Shown: one piece after another, positions 1 to 8,360 of the stretch
Layout: each line of letters begins with the position of its first letter
How positions within the stretch are numbered: position 1 is the stretch's first letter
NCBI GenBank assembly: GCA_947477565.1
Contig: CANJUR010000009.1
Coordinates: forward strand, 58,218-122,217
Reading direction: 5' to 3'
Source: Deltaproteobacteria bacterium
GTDB lineage: Bacteria; Myxococcota_A; Polyangia; Polyangiales; Ga0077539
Length of the DNA stretch: 64,000 bases
The notes under the pieces: generated by a model
The model's database searches: none
What the model saw: only the letters and a program-made list of their open reading frames with translations
Told to the model about the DNA's origin: nothing
Translations under genes and position numbers: made by a program

Positions 1-1798
1 GTCCTCGCACCACCGACTCGTGCTCCGCACCACCGCCCTCGCGGCGAACCAACTCGATGGCGTCGCGCTGCTGAACCAACCGCAGCCGCGCCGCCAGATC
101 GACGTGCCGCCGCTCGCCGTCCACCACCAGTGCCGGGTCGAATTCGCGACCGCTCGGGAGCGTCACCACGCGCCGCCACGACGCGCCGCCGTCGAGCGAG
201 AGCATCGCCCGGTCGCTCGTCGTCAGCATCACCGTGCGACCCGCCGTCACCAGCCGCGAGACGTCGCCGCGCAGCACAAGGTGCCACCGCACGCCGCCGT
301 CGTCCGTCGCCACCACCCAGCCGTCGCGCTGCACGAACACCCCGCGCTCGCTGTCCACGAATGCGCCCCACAGCAGCCCCCGCCCGCGCTGCGACGCAAC
401 CAGTCGCCAATGCGCTCCGCCGTCGTGCGTCCACCAGAGCCCGCCGTCCAGACGCCACGCCGTGTCGCGATCGACGAAGCCGCCGGTGCCGCGCCCCGGC
501 AGCGCGTCCGGTCGCGAGGCGTCGAGGTGCGTAGACATCGCGCGCCACACGCCCCCCAGGTCGTGGCTCACGTAGAGCCCGCACGCGGGACCAAAGGCCA
601 CCATCCGACGGTCGTCCACCCGACGCAGCCGATCACACAACGCGGGCGCGTGAATCTCCCGCTCCGGCGCGTGCTCTCGCTGCCAGGGCCCGTCCGCAGC
701 GGGCAGGAGCAGCCGCCGCGGAGAGACACACGCTAGTTCGCCCGTCGGCGCCGTCATGCACCGCGGCGCGTCCGTGACCGCAGCGATGCCCGGGTCTTCC
801 ACCCTCGAGCGCGCGTCGCGCATCGCGGTGATGTCGTAGCGCGACGGCTGCCAGGTGCGCCCCTGGTCGAAGCTCCACCACCCCGGAACCGGTGCGCGCC
901 CTGCCTCAATGCCACCGCGCCACCGCACGCAACGCACCACCGCGCCTTCGGCCTCCAACCCGAGCGCTCCAAGCCGAAACGGCCGCCACGACGCCCCACG
1001 ATCTTCGCTGCGGAAATAAAACGAGTCTCGCTCCATCTCCGCACGCGCGATGAGCGTATCGCCGCACGCGTCGACCTCTCGCGCCGTGCGCCCCGGCAGC
1101 GCGTGGGGAGACTCCCATTCGCCTCCGTCGGCGGCCGTCCACACCTGCGTCGGCGTCGCCACGAAGAGCCGCCGCACCCGATCGTGAAAGACCCGCGCCG
1201 ACGCACCCGCCAGCACCGCCGCGGGAGGCAGCGCCCGCTCGGCCCAGTGCGCGCCCGCATCGCGCGAGACGTACACCCGCGGCGCGCTCGGCCGTACGGC
1301 ACTCCCCTGCGCAACCAACACCAACGTCTGGTCGGCGATAAGCTCCGCCAGCGTGGGTTCGTCGAGCGGTCGGTCGCCGCCGATCTCTGTGCGCCACGTC
1401 GCTCCCTCGTCGTCGCTCACGCAGAGTTCGCGCCGGGTAATCGCCACGAGAGTGTCTCGCCGCGCACCGGCCGCCAGCACGTCTTCCAGAACCGGGCCGG
1501 GGTGATATCCCACGAGGTTCCAACGGGGAGCCACGGTCGGCGTCGGGGCACCCGCGCAGTGCCCCTCGGACGCCATCTCCGTCGGCTCCGGGGCGCGCGC
1601 GGAAACGTCGCCGGTTCGTCGCAGCGTCGGTCCCTGCACCGGAGGCCCATCCGCCGTCGCCGCGGTGGAGGCTTCTGCGCGACCGTCCGCGCCCACGTCC
1701 ACGCCCGTGGGCTCACAAGCGCCCAGCATCGCGGTCAACACCACAAGCGCGGTGACCGTCTCCTGCACCGCCTCGTTAGCGCGCCCGTTGGTAAACAC
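1..1798 (-). CDS. Asp-box (BNR) repeat lipoprotein, 3' end outside window
   Basis: I translated this frame from the sequence; it stays open to the left edge. The GTG start at 1798 follows a GGAGGG ribosome site (1803-1808) and an in-frame TAA. A hydrophobic stretch ends in a lipobox LGAC about 28 residues in, so the product is probably an exported lipoprotein. The body contains at least nine Asp-box-like motifs of the form S/T-x-D-x-G-x-x-W, for example SDDEGATWR, SEDRGASWR, SFDQGRTWQ and THDGGAHWR. These mark sialidase, Ycf48-like or VPS10-like beta-propellers. No catalytic sialidase signature is visible, so a binding or assembly role is more likely than an enzyme. It is the last visible gene of an operon with two prolyl isomerases, 75 nt downstream of the SurA-like gene. 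Confidence 0.75.
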   Translation of the reverse strand, partial: MFTNGRANEAVQETVTALVVLTAMLGACEPTGVDVGADGRAEASTAATADGPPVQGPTLRRTGDVSARAPEPTEMASEGHCAGAPTPTVAPRWNLVGYHPGPVLEDVLAAGARRDTLVAITRRELCVSDDEGATWRTEIGGDRPLDEPTLAELIADQTLVLVAQGSAVRPSAPRVYVSRDAGAHWAERALPPAAVLAGASARVFHDRVRRLFVATPTQVWTAADGGEWESPHALPGRTAREVDACGDTLIARAEMERDSFYFRSEDRGASWRPFRLGALGLEAEGAVVRCVRWRGGIEAGRAPVPGWWSFDQGRTWQPSRYDITAMRDARSRVEDPGIAAVTDAPRCMTAPTGELACVSPRRLLLPAADGPWQREHAPEREIHAPALCDRLRRVDDRRMVAFGPACGLYVSHDLGGVWRAMSTHLDASRPDALPGRGTGGFVDRDTAWRLDGGLWWTHDGGAHWRLVASQRGRGLLWGAFVDSERGVFVQRDGWVVATDDGGVRWHLVLRGDVSRLVTAGRTVMLTTSDRAMLSLDGGASWRRVVTLPSGREFDPALVVDGERRHVDLAARLRLVQQRDAIELVRREGGGAEHESVVRG

Positions 1799-1873
1799 TT
1801 AGCCCTCCAGTGGGCCGTTGAACCAATTCGTCCACCGGGTTTGAAGCCCTACCTCATCCCGCGCGAGGTGCCG

Positions 1874-2905
1874 TCAGTGGGCGGGCGACGTCGCGGCGGT
1901 GCGCGTGCCGTCGAGGCGGTCGTCGATGCTCACCGTATGGCGTAGCTCGCGCAGATAGATGCCCCGCTGGCGAAGCATCTCCCGGTTGACGAGAGCCGCA
2001 TACAGCCGATCGCGCACGCTCGCGAAGGGGGGCGGCTCCACCGCGCGACGCGACGCCAGCCGAATCACGTGCCACCCCGCGGGCCCCTGCACCGGATCGC
2101 TCACCGCGCCCACCGCGAGCGCAGTGATGGCCTGATCGAGCGCTTCGGGCAGTGACCCCTGCTGAATCTCCCCGAGCGCGCCGCCGCTCTCCCGTGACGC
2201 CGAATCGTCCGACATCTGCCGCGCCAGGCTGCTGAAATCCTCGCCCGCGCGCGCCCGGCGAACAACCTCCATCGCCCTCACCCGCGCCGCAGCCACCTGG
2301 TCGGGCGTCGCGTCTTCGGCCATCCCGATGAGCACGTGCGCCACCGTCGGAACCGTCTGATCAGCCGCCTCGCGCACCGCTCGCCGGTAGGCCTGCTGGA
2401 GGTCTGGATCGGTAATGTTGATGCGCCCGCGCACCCGCGCCTGGAGCACCCGAAGCTGCAGCACCTCGCTCTCCATGTACGAGCGGTACTCGGTGCGCGA
2501 GACGCCCTCTTGCTGGAGCGCCGCGTAGATCTGCTCGGGTGTCGCGCCGCGCTCCGTCGCCATGCGCCCGATAAATTCGTCTACGTCGTCTTCGGTCACG
2601 GTCAGGTGCGCCCGCGTCGCCGCGCGGCGAATCAACTGGTCGTCGAGCATCCGGTCGAGGGCCGTACGCAGCACCTCGGTCCGCCGCTCGGCGTTCTGCT
2701 GTGTGGAGAGCCCCGCGGGAATCTCCGCCAGGAAGGGCCGCGCCCGCCGCTCAAGCTCGGACAGGAAGATCGCGTCGTCATCGACCACGCAAACCACCCG
2801 CTCGATGATCTCCTCCGCCCACCCCGCGGTGCCCGCCAGGGAGAGCGCCAGTCCGACCATCCACCCGCCGCGCTTCACTGCCCGCTTCATGTTCGTCTCG
2901 CTCAC
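1874..2905 (-). CDS. SurA-like periplasmic peptidyl-prolyl isomerase
   Basis: The 343-residue product has an N-terminal signal sequence (hydrophobic core ending near GTAGWA), a SurA N-type chaperone region with the opening VVCVVDDDAIFLSELE, and one PpiC/parvulin domain near residues 190-290 with the expected GGxLG and GWHVIRL features. Proteins of this family assist outer-membrane protein folding in the periplasm. The listed GTG start overlaps the upstream stop as GTGA. An ATG five codons downstream (2890) gives a more usual signal peptide and is an alternative start. It follows a second PpiC gene and precedes the Asp-box lipoprotein, so an envelope-folding operon is likely. Confidence 0.85.
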   Translation of the reverse strand: MSETNMKRAVKRGGWMVGLALSLAGTAGWAEEIIERVVCVVDDDAIFLSELERRARPFLAEIPAGLSTQQNAERRTEVLRTALDRMLDDQLIRRAATRAHLTVTEDDVDEFIGRMATERGATPEQIYAALQQEGVSRTEYRSYMESEVLQLRVLQARVRGRINITDPDLQQAYRRAVREAADQTVPTVAHVLIGMAEDATPDQVAAARVRAMEVVRRARAGEDFSSLARQMSDDSASRESGGALGEIQQGSLPEALDQAITALAVGAVSDPVQGPAGWHVIRLASRRAVEPPPFASVRDRLYAALVNREMLRQRGIYLRELRHTVSIDDRLDGTRTAATSPAH

Positions 2906-4002
2906 CGCGGCACCGCGGGCATCGGCACACCGGGGCCGCCCATCATCGCCGGCGGCGCCACCGCGGATCCCTCAAGAGGCTGCGGCTGAGCGTCCACCCG
3001 CACGCGCCCAAGAGCAGCTTCGTCGATGCTCACCGCGGTGCTCCCGCGCAGCCGCGTGAGAAGCGACGCCACGGCGGCCTCCTGTGCGGCGTTGAGCTTC
3101 TCGTTGAGCAACCGTCGCCGGATGCGCTGCTGCTCGTCGTCGATGGTGCGATGCAACGCGTCGCGCCGCGCCGTCAGCCTGATCACGTGGAACCCCGCCC
3201 CGTGGTTGACACCGCCGTGAGCGCTCTCCACCACCCGCTCGAGAATCTGTCCGTTGCGCTGCATTCCGAACGCCGCCTCGGCGACCTCTGGCAGCACGGC
3301 CGCCCCGCCGCTGCGCGGGAAAAACGCCAGGTCGCCTTCGCGAGCCTGCGACGGGACATCCACCGAGTGCGCCCGCACCTGCGCCCGGAAGTACGCGTCG
3401 TCGGCCTCGTGCGCCCGCACGTCCACCAGCAACCGCTCGGCCTCTGCGCGGGTGTTGAGCACGATCTGGCTCGCCCGCACCTCCGCGTCGGTGTCGTACT
3501 CGGCGCGGTGCGCGTCGTAGTAGGACCGCACCTCCGCGTCGGTCACCGTCGGCGTCTGCACCGCGTCGCGCGTCGTCTGCTCGAGCCGCCGCGCCAACTG
3601 GATGATCACCGCGCGGCGCACCGCAGGCTCCCGATCGAGGCCCCGCTGCTGCGCCTCCGCGGCGAGAAGCTCGGCGTCGACCCAGGACTGCAACAACGCC
3701 CGCCGCTGCTCCGGTGCGTTGAAGCGCGCGCGGAGGTAAGGGTTCTGCGAGTTTACCCGGCGGGTAAAGTCACAGAGCGTGAGGGACTGATCGCCCACCC
3801 GTGCCACCACCAGGTCGCGCTGCGAGGGCTCCAGGATCGCACACGGATCGACCCGCCGTGCGACGCCCCCGTCCCCCTCGGCGACGGCCGCATCGGCGGC
3901 CGCGGTGGCGTCGGCGTGGAGGTTCGACGCCCCGATGCGGGCCTTCGGACAACCCGCCGTGACGAACATCAGACCCAGGAGCGACGCCAGCACAACACGC
4001 AT
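2902..4002 (-). CDS. PpiC-type peptidyl-prolyl isomerase lipoprotein
   Basis: The 366-residue protein starts at ATG 4002 with a lipoprotein signal whose lipobox is VTAGC (Cys18). An Ala/Asp-rich linker follows, then a SurA-like helical region (about 60-180) and a PpiC domain (about 190-300; VRASQIVL near its start, GAGFHVIRL near its end). The tail is rich in Pro, Gly and Met. The family catalyses prolyl cis/trans isomerisation and holds unfolded exported proteins; the lipid anchor places this one at a membrane. The frame stays open upstream to 4053, but the codons before 4002 do not resemble a signal peptide. Its stop overlaps the start of the next isomerase gene. Confidence 0.85.
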   Translation of the reverse strand: MRVVLASLLGLMFVTAGCPKARIGASNLHADATAAADAAVAEGDGGVARRVDPCAILEPSQRDLVVARVGDQSLTLCDFTRRVNSQNPYLRARFNAPEQRRALLQSWVDAELLAAEAQQRGLDREPAVRRAVIIQLARRLEQTTRDAVQTPTVTDAEVRSYYDAHRAEYDTDAEVRASQIVLNTRAEAERLLVDVRAHEADDAYFRAQVRAHSVDVPSQAREGDLAFFPRSGGAAVLPEVAEAAFGMQRNGQILERVVESAHGGVNHGAGFHVIRLTARRDALHRTIDDEQQRIRRRLLNEKLNAAQEAAVASLLTRLRGSTAVSIDEAALGRVRVDAQPQPLEGSAVAPPAMMGGPGVPMPAVPR

Positions 4003-4342
4003 TCTCAGCGCCGCAGGGGCTACCACGACGCCCGCACCGCGAGCAATCGACACGGGGCGTACGGACGCTCGGAGTACGACCGCGAGGCCATCCGCGAGCG
4101 CTTCCCCGGTGCGAGCAGATGGAAGACGGCCCTCGGCTCGACCTCCCGGACGACCTCCACGCGGCCTGTCTGCGCAGCGGATGCATCGACCGTGTAGAAG
4201 CCTTCGCCCGCGTCAGCGCTCACGCCCGCCCACGACGACTCAAGGGTATGCTCAAGGCATCTCCCACTGCGGGCTTACCCACACGCCCGTCCGCCACGGC
4301 CCCTGCGAGGAGCGCGTCGCGAAGCACTACCCCGAAGGACGC
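4003..4342. other. Divergent intergenic region, 340 bp
   Basis: This stretch separates the minus-strand isomerase operon from the plus-strand GIY-YIG gene. It must carry the promoters for both units, but I cannot pick a convincing -35/-10 pair. A short minus-strand reading frame inside it is listed separately. Confidence 0.5.
4020..4223 (-). CDS. Possible small ORF or gene remnant, unknown function
   Basis: A 67-codon frame starting with GTG lies directly upstream of the isomerase lipoprotein. Its codons are G/C-rich at the third position, which favours real or once-real coding sequence. The product matches nothing I recognise. The second half reads more like protein in the frame that continues into the isomerase gene, so this could be a frame-shifted remnant of a longer gene. 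Confidence 0.25.
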   Translation of the reverse strand: MSADAGEGFYTVDASAAQTGRVEVVREVEPRAVFHLLAPGKRSRMASRSYSERPYAPCRLLAVRASW

Positions 4343-4642
4343 GTGAGCGCCGCCCACTGGACGATCTACCTGCTGCGCTGCGCCGACGACTCGCTCTACG
4401 CGGGCATCACGTCGGATCTGCCTGCGCGACTGGCCGCGCACAACGCCGGGCGGGGTGCGAAGTACACCCGGGGAAGGCTGCCGGTGACGGTGGCGTGGTC
4501 GCGCGGAAGGCAGCCCCCGACGGTGGCGCGACGCCTGGAGTACGCGCTGAAACAACTCTCGCGGGCAGACAAGCTCAGGCTGGTGGACGGCGACGCGGCG
4601 CTCTGGCGGCGGGTGCGGCGAGACACGCTCGGAGCAACCTGA
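4343..4642 (+). CDS. GIY-YIG nuclease superfamily protein (YhbQ/UPF0213-like)
   Basis: The 99-residue protein is essentially a single GIY-YIG domain. The signature strands WTIYLLRC and SLYAGITSD lie near residues 6-25, followed by a conserved Arg in the helix and the KYTRGR segment at 40-45. Small stand-alone members are widespread in bacteria and are presumed nucleases acting on DNA, but their exact role is mostly unknown. The GTG start at 4343 has GAAGGA just upstream. The frame extends much further upstream without stops, but that part looks non-coding. It ends 43 nt before the ABC-F gene and may be co-transcribed with it. Confidence 0.8.
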   Translation: MSAAHWTIYLLRCADDSLYAGITSDLPARLAAHNAGRGAKYTRGRLPVTVAWSRGRQPPTVARRLEYALKQLSRADKLRLVDGDAALWRRVRRDTLGAT

Positions 4643-4685
4643 ACGGTTGCGTCGCGGAGGCGGTCAGTGCAAATAGCCGCCCGCG

Positions 4686-6290
4686 ATGATCACCCTCGAG
4701 AGCCTCAGCAAGCGGTTTGGTCCGAAGGTCCTGTTCGAAGACGTGTCGATGATCTTCGACCCGGGCAAGCGGTATGCGCTGGTCGGGGCCAACGGCGCGG
4801 GGAAGTCCACGCTGCTGCGGGTGATCGCGGGGGAAGAGGAGTCCGACAAGGGGTCGATCAACATTCCCGTGCGGCTCAAGGTCGGCGTGCTCCGGCAGGA
4901 TCACTTCCACTTCGACGCCTTCCGCATCGTTGACGTCGTGATGATGGGCAACAAGGCCCTCTGGGACGCGATGCAGGAGAAGGAGACCATCTTCGCCGGC
5001 GAGATGACCGACGAGGCCGGCATGCGCCTCGCCGAACTTGAGGGCGTCGTCGCGGAGGAGGACGGCTACACGGCCGACGCGCGGGCCGCCGAGTTGCTCG
5101 AGGGCCTCGGGATTCTCACGGCGCAGCACAACGACCGGCTCGACTCGCTCGCGGGCGGCTACAAGCTCCGCGTACTGCTGGCGCAGACGCTCTTCGCGGG
5201 CGCCGACGTACTGATGCTCGACGAGCCCACCAACCACCTCGATCTGGACTCCATCCGCTGGCTCGAGTCGTACCTGACCAACGACTTCCGCGGAACGCTC
5301 CTGGTGGTCAGCCACGATCGTCACTTCATGAACTCCATCGCCACGCACGTGGCCGACGTCGATTTCCAGACGGTCACTGTCTACACGGGCGACTACGCGG
5401 ATTTCGTCGAGCAGAAGACCACCGGCAAGCGCCAGGGCGAGCAGGACATCGCGCAGAAGAAGAAGCGCATCGCGGAGCTCAAGGAGTTCGTGGCGCGCTT
5501 CGGCGCGAGCGCCAACCGGTCGAGCCAGGCGCAGTCGCGGGTGAAGGAGATCGACAAGCTCGAGGCCAGCATGGTGGTGCGGCGGTCGAGCGTGGTGCGG
5601 CCGTACGTGAAGTTCGAGGTGGCGCGGCCGTCGGGTCGCGACGTGCTGCGCGCGACGGGGCTCTCCAAGCACTTCGGCGACAAGCAGGTGTTCAAGGACT
5701 TCAGCTTCAACATGATGCGCGGCGAGCGCCTCGCGGTGATCGGCCCGAGCGGCATCGGCAAGTCCACGCTGCTCAAGATGCTCGTGGACGAGTACAAGCC
5801 CGACGCGGGCGAGGTCATCTGGGGCCACGAGACCACCGTCGGCTACTTCGCGCAGGACCACCACGAGGCTCTCGAAGAGGGCTTTACCGCCTACGATTGG
5901 CTTCGGCGCTTCGACGAGAACGCGAGCATCGAGCAGGTGCGCTCGGTGCTGGGAAAGCTGCTGTTTAGCGGCGAGGCAGGGCTGAAGAGGACCGAGACGC
6001 TCTCCGGCGGCGAAGCAGCGAGGCTGGTCATCGCGCGGCTCATGCTCACCAAGTGCAACGTGCTGCTGCTCGATGAGCCCACCAACCACCTCGACGTGGA
6101 GAGCATCGACGCGCTGCTTCAGGCGCTTATCGCGTACCCGGGTACGGTCATCGTGACCAGCCACGATCGGCACTTCGTGAGCGCCCTGGGCACCCGCGTG
6201 CTCGAGCTTTCGGAGAAGGGTCCGCAGCTCTTCAACGGGACGTACGAAGACTTCCTCGCGGCGCAGGGTACGGAATACCTGCGCCGGTAA
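4686..6290 (+). CDS. ybiT: ABC-F family ATPase (YbiT-type)
   Basis: The 534-residue soluble protein has two ABC nucleotide-binding domains and no membrane segment. Walker A sites are GANGAGKST (about residue 38) and GPSGIGKST (about 356). Signature motifs are LAGGYK and LSGGEA, each followed by a DEPTNHLD Walker B. A charged linker lies near residues 245-320. ABC-F proteins bind ribosomes and modulate translation or confer antibiotic resistance. The start MITLESLSKRFG and the RQDHFHFDAF segment match the YbiT subgroup best. The ATG at 4686 is preceded only by a weak ribosome site. The partial oxidoreductase copy begins just downstream. Confidence 0.9.
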   Translation: MITLESLSKRFGPKVLFEDVSMIFDPGKRYALVGANGAGKSTLLRVIAGEEESDKGSINIPVRLKVGVLRQDHFHFDAFRIVDVVMMGNKALWDAMQEKETIFAGEMTDEAGMRLAELEGVVAEEDGYTADARAAELLEGLGILTAQHNDRLDSLAGGYKLRVLLAQTLFAGADVLMLDEPTNHLDLDSIRWLESYLTNDFRGTLLVVSHDRHFMNSIATHVADVDFQTVTVYTGDYADFVEQKTTGKRQGEQDIAQKKKRIAELKEFVARFGASANRSSQAQSRVKEIDKLEASMVVRRSSVVRPYVKFEVARPSGRDVLRATGLSKHFGDKQVFKDFSFNMMRGERLAVIGPSGIGKSTLLKMLVDEYKPDAGEVIWGHETTVGYFAQDHHEALEEGFTAYDWLRRFDENASIEQVRSVLGKLLFSGEAGLKRTETLSGGEAARLVIARLMLTKCNVLLLDEPTNHLDVESIDALLQALIAYPGTVIVTSHDRHFVSALGTRVLELSEKGPQLFNGTYEDFLAAQGTEYLRR

Positions 6291-6322
6291 AGTTTCGCGG
6301 CGCGGCGATGATCGTCGGGGCC

Positions 6323-6530
6323 ACGCCCCGGCGGACGATCCACCGATGATCATGTTTTCGTGGACGAGTTCTCCTCGCGCGAAGAGCGGGCTCGTCACCC
6401 TGGTGTCGATGTGCTCCGCCAGAAGCCGCCCCATCACCGGCGCCATCATGAACCCGTGGCCCATGAACCCGCACGCCAGGGTGGGGTTTACCGGATCGGC
6501 GACGGGCCCGACGATGGGGCCGCCGTCCGG
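6323..6530 (-). pseudogene. Truncated copy of the 3' end of the 11314-12510 FAD oxidoreductase gene
   Basis: This 208-bp stretch is nearly identical to 11298-11529 and lies in the same orientation. On the minus strand it encodes only the oxidoreductase C-terminus (GHGFMMAPVMGRLLAEH and onward). It carries an in-frame 24-bp deletion between two short GCGCGAAG repeats, removing residues WSLDRFAR. The stop codon TGA of the parent is changed to GGA. It has no start and cannot be functional. Together with the parent copy it forms direct repeats around about 4.8 kb of accessory DNA. Confidence 0.85.
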
Positions 6531-6540
6531 GGGAGCGCTG

Positions 6541-6742
6541 CGGGAGGGGGCCGGGGATCACCGGGAGGGTGTCGCGGTCACTGCGGGAGGGGGCCGGGGA
6601 TCACCGGGGGTGTCCCGCGGTCACTGCGGGAGGGAGCCGGGGATCACCGGGGGTGTCCCGCGGTCGCTGCGGGAGGGGGCCGGGGATCACCGGGGGTGTC
6701 CCGCGGTCGCTGCGGGAGGGGGCCGGGGATCACCGGGGGGTG
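6541..6742. repeat. 43-bp tandem repeat, about 4.7 copies
   Basis: Units begin at 6541, 6584, 6627, 6670 and 6713 (the last is partial). Each starts CGGGAGGGGGCCGGGG and continues with ATCACCGGGGGTGTC. Units differ by only a few bases. Because 43 is not a multiple of three, the array shifts frame each unit and cannot encode a repeated peptide. It starts 10 bp after the duplicated oxidoreductase end and stops about 60 bp before the antitoxin-like gene. Confidence 0.9.
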
Positions 6743-6801
6743 TTGTGCAACCGGAAACGTCGGTTTGTGCAACAGCGGCCGAACGGAGCGAAGGCCCACT
6801 C

Positions 6802-7068
6802 ATGCACGTCCACAAGCTGACCATCACGATCCCCGGGTCGCGGCACATCGAGATCGACCTGCCGACCGATCTGCCCGAGGGCGAGGTGATCGTGCTCTTC
6901 CGCGATGGTTCGTCGGCCCGTCCGCATGCGGGGTCGCGCGAGGCGATCCTGGCGGAGGAGCCCATCACGGACGCCTGGCGGGCAGCGAACCCCGACAAGC
7001 TGCGGACCGCGGACGAGATCGACGCGCAGCTCGACGAGGAGCGCGAGAGCTGGGGCGACGACGGCTGA
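6802..7068 (+). CDS. Small antitoxin-like protein
   Basis: The 88-residue acidic protein begins MHVHKLTITIPG with a beta-strand-rich N-terminus and ends TADEIDAQLDEERESWGDD. A C-terminal E-R-x-S-W tail of this kind is common in type II antitoxins that pair with PIN-domain toxins. No PIN toxin follows directly: the next genes are a DUF433/DUF5615 pair. It may therefore be an orphan antitoxin or the antitoxin of a lost toxin. The frame is open upstream through the tandem repeat and the duplicated fragment, but ATG 6802 is where protein-like sequence begins. Confidence 0.6.
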   Translation: MHVHKLTITIPGSRHIEIDLPTDLPEGEVIVLFRDGSSARPHAGSREAILAEEPITDAWRAANPDKLRTADEIDAQLDEERESWGDDG

Positions 7069-7162
7069 TTCGGGTGGCGTCTCTGCGCCGCGATCGGACT
7101 CCGGGAGTGAGCCGGCGAGGGGCGGATTGCGCAGGACCACTGCCGCGCAGCACACTGACACC

Positions 7163-7393
7163 ATGAGCGACTAGATCGTCTCGGACCCTGAGACCGTTGG
7201 CGGCAAGCCCCGCATTCGAGGCACGCGGATCAGCGTCGAGCACGTGCTCGAACTGGTTGCGAGCGGAGCCACGCGTGACGAGGTTCTCCGCGCGTATCCC
7301 CACCTGACGATCGAGGGCTTCCAGGCCGCACTCGACTTCGCCTCCCGGGCGGTGCCCGAGCAGGCCATGTGGGATCTCAAGATCTCGGCGTGA
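7163..7393 (+). pseudogene. DUF433-family antitoxin with premature stop at codon 4
   Basis: The frame reads ATG AGC GAC TAG and then continues without interruption as IVSDPETVGGKPRIRGTR and onward to a stop at 7391-7393. That is a complete DUF433 protein (short winged-helix antitoxin; about 76 codons). The TAG at 7172-7174 sits where family members usually have Arg or a similar residue. Everything after it is intact and the stop overlaps the toxin start (GTGA). Possible readings are a recent nonsense mutation, a sequencing error, or translation from a non-standard start after the TAG. No ATG/GTG/TTG lies between the TAG and the conserved DNA-binding segment. Confidence 0.7.
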
Positions 7394-7785
7394 GACCGTT
7401 GGCGCTGCCGCTTCTGGCGGACGAGAACGTGCACCCGGAGGTCGTTGCTTCGCTCCGTGCGCAGGGCCGGGATGTCGTGACGGTCGTCGAGCTGGGGCTC
7501 GTCGGCGCGGCGGACATCATCGTCCTCCGGCGCGCGTATGCGGACGGCCGTGTGGTGCTCACCCACGACGCGGACTTCGGTGCGCTGGCCGTCCATGCGG
7601 GCGAGCGGATCGTGGGGATCGTCTACGTGCGTCCCGGTCCTATCTCTCCGCGGTTCGTCATCGAAGCACTGGCGTCGCTCGATAGCAGCACGGTCGTGAT
7701 CGAGATCCCTTTCGTCGTCGTGGCCGAGCGGCACGGCGATGCGGTCCGGGTTCGCGCTCGCCGCCTCCCGTCGCCCCCGGGCTGA
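7390..7785 (+). CDS. DUF5615 PIN-like toxin
   Basis: The 131-residue protein has the DUF5615 (Mut7-C/PIN-like) pattern: LLADENV at the N-terminus, a central VELGLVGAADIIVLRRA segment, and THDADFGAL near residue 60. The acidic residues in these motifs form the presumed metal site of a ribonuclease. DUF5615 genes typically follow DUF433 antitoxin genes, as here. The GTG start at 7390 overlaps the antitoxin stop, implying translational coupling. If the antitoxin is truly truncated, the toxin may be unchecked, poorly translated or inactive. Confidence 0.8.
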   Translation: MRPLALPLLADENVHPEVVASLRAQGRDVVTVVELGLVGAADIIVLRRAYADGRVVLTHDADFGALAVHAGERIVGIVYVRPGPISPRFVIEALASLDSSTVVIEIPFVVVAERHGDAVRVRARRLPSPPG

Positions 7786-8357
7786 GGACGAAGCATCCCC
7801 GCGTGGGACGGCGAGGTCCAACCCGTCCGCCGATGATCACGGAACCAGTCCCTTTCCACCGGGGACTTGAAGGCCTCGGGAGCGCAGGGTTGGTGGCCCC
7901 CTCGCCGCGCTGCCGCGCACCCTACACCCCCGCGGAGCGGGGGCAAGGGCTCCGACATGGCAGGCCTGAACGATGAACTGGAAGCTCCGAACGCATTCAA
8001 TTCCACGGTGAGTCCGGAGATCCTGACCTCAGAAGTCGGTCGTGATGCCGCGCGGCCTGGCCGTGGCTGCGACGAAGCTCGCGCGACCTCACCCCGCGCT
8101 GCCGTGCAGCCCTTCTCCCAGGAGCAGAGCGGGTTTCTGCATGCTGACAGGCATGTACCAAGGCAACAGGTATTGAATCCAGAGATCCTGACCTGACATC
8201 GAATTCTCGAGCGATTTCAACACGTCCGGACGCGGCATCGCGCATTCGATGGGATGCCAGAATTCTGGCGATGCGTCGAAGCCCGCGCGAGCCTCGTCGC
8301 AGCCGCCGCCAGGCCGCGTGGCATCACGACCGACTTCTCAGGTCAGGATCTCTGGAC
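7786..8357. other. Non-coding stretch with repeats, 572 bp
   Basis: I find no convincing gene here. It contains a GC hairpin (7927-7943), both arms of a 77-bp inverted repeat (8009-8085 and 8284-8360) and a third copy of the repeat tip (8174-8194). Confidence 0.6.
7927..7943. repeat. GC-rich palindrome resembling one at 63952
   Basis: CCCCCGC-GGA-GCGGGGG forms a perfect 7-bp stem. Flanks read ACCCTA before and CAAGGGCTCCGA after. The palindrome at 63952-63969 has similar flanks (ACCCCTAAG before, AGGGAGTTCGGAG after). This suggests a dispersed palindromic repeat family. Confidence 0.45.
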
Positions 8358-8360
8358 TCA
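8009..8360. repeat. 77-bp imperfect inverted repeat with a third tip copy
   Basis: The left arm is 8009-8085 and the right arm 8284-8360. They are reverse complements with only scattered mismatches. The outer tip contains GAGATCCTGACCT and the inner part GAAGTCGGTCGTGATGCC. The tip recurs as a direct copy at 8174-8194. No transposase is encoded between the arms. The right arm overlaps the stop codon of the lipoprotein gene at 8358. The layout resembles a MITE-like or other non-autonomous element. Confidence 0.75.

Noticed and set aside
4575..6464. 629-codon open frame on the minus strand
   Set aside because: It is antisense to the ABC-F gene, His/Arg/Leu-rich and without domains; a GC-rich shadow.
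6541..6742. Possible CRISPR array
   Set aside because: Units are contiguous 43-mers with no unique spacers and no cas genes nearby.
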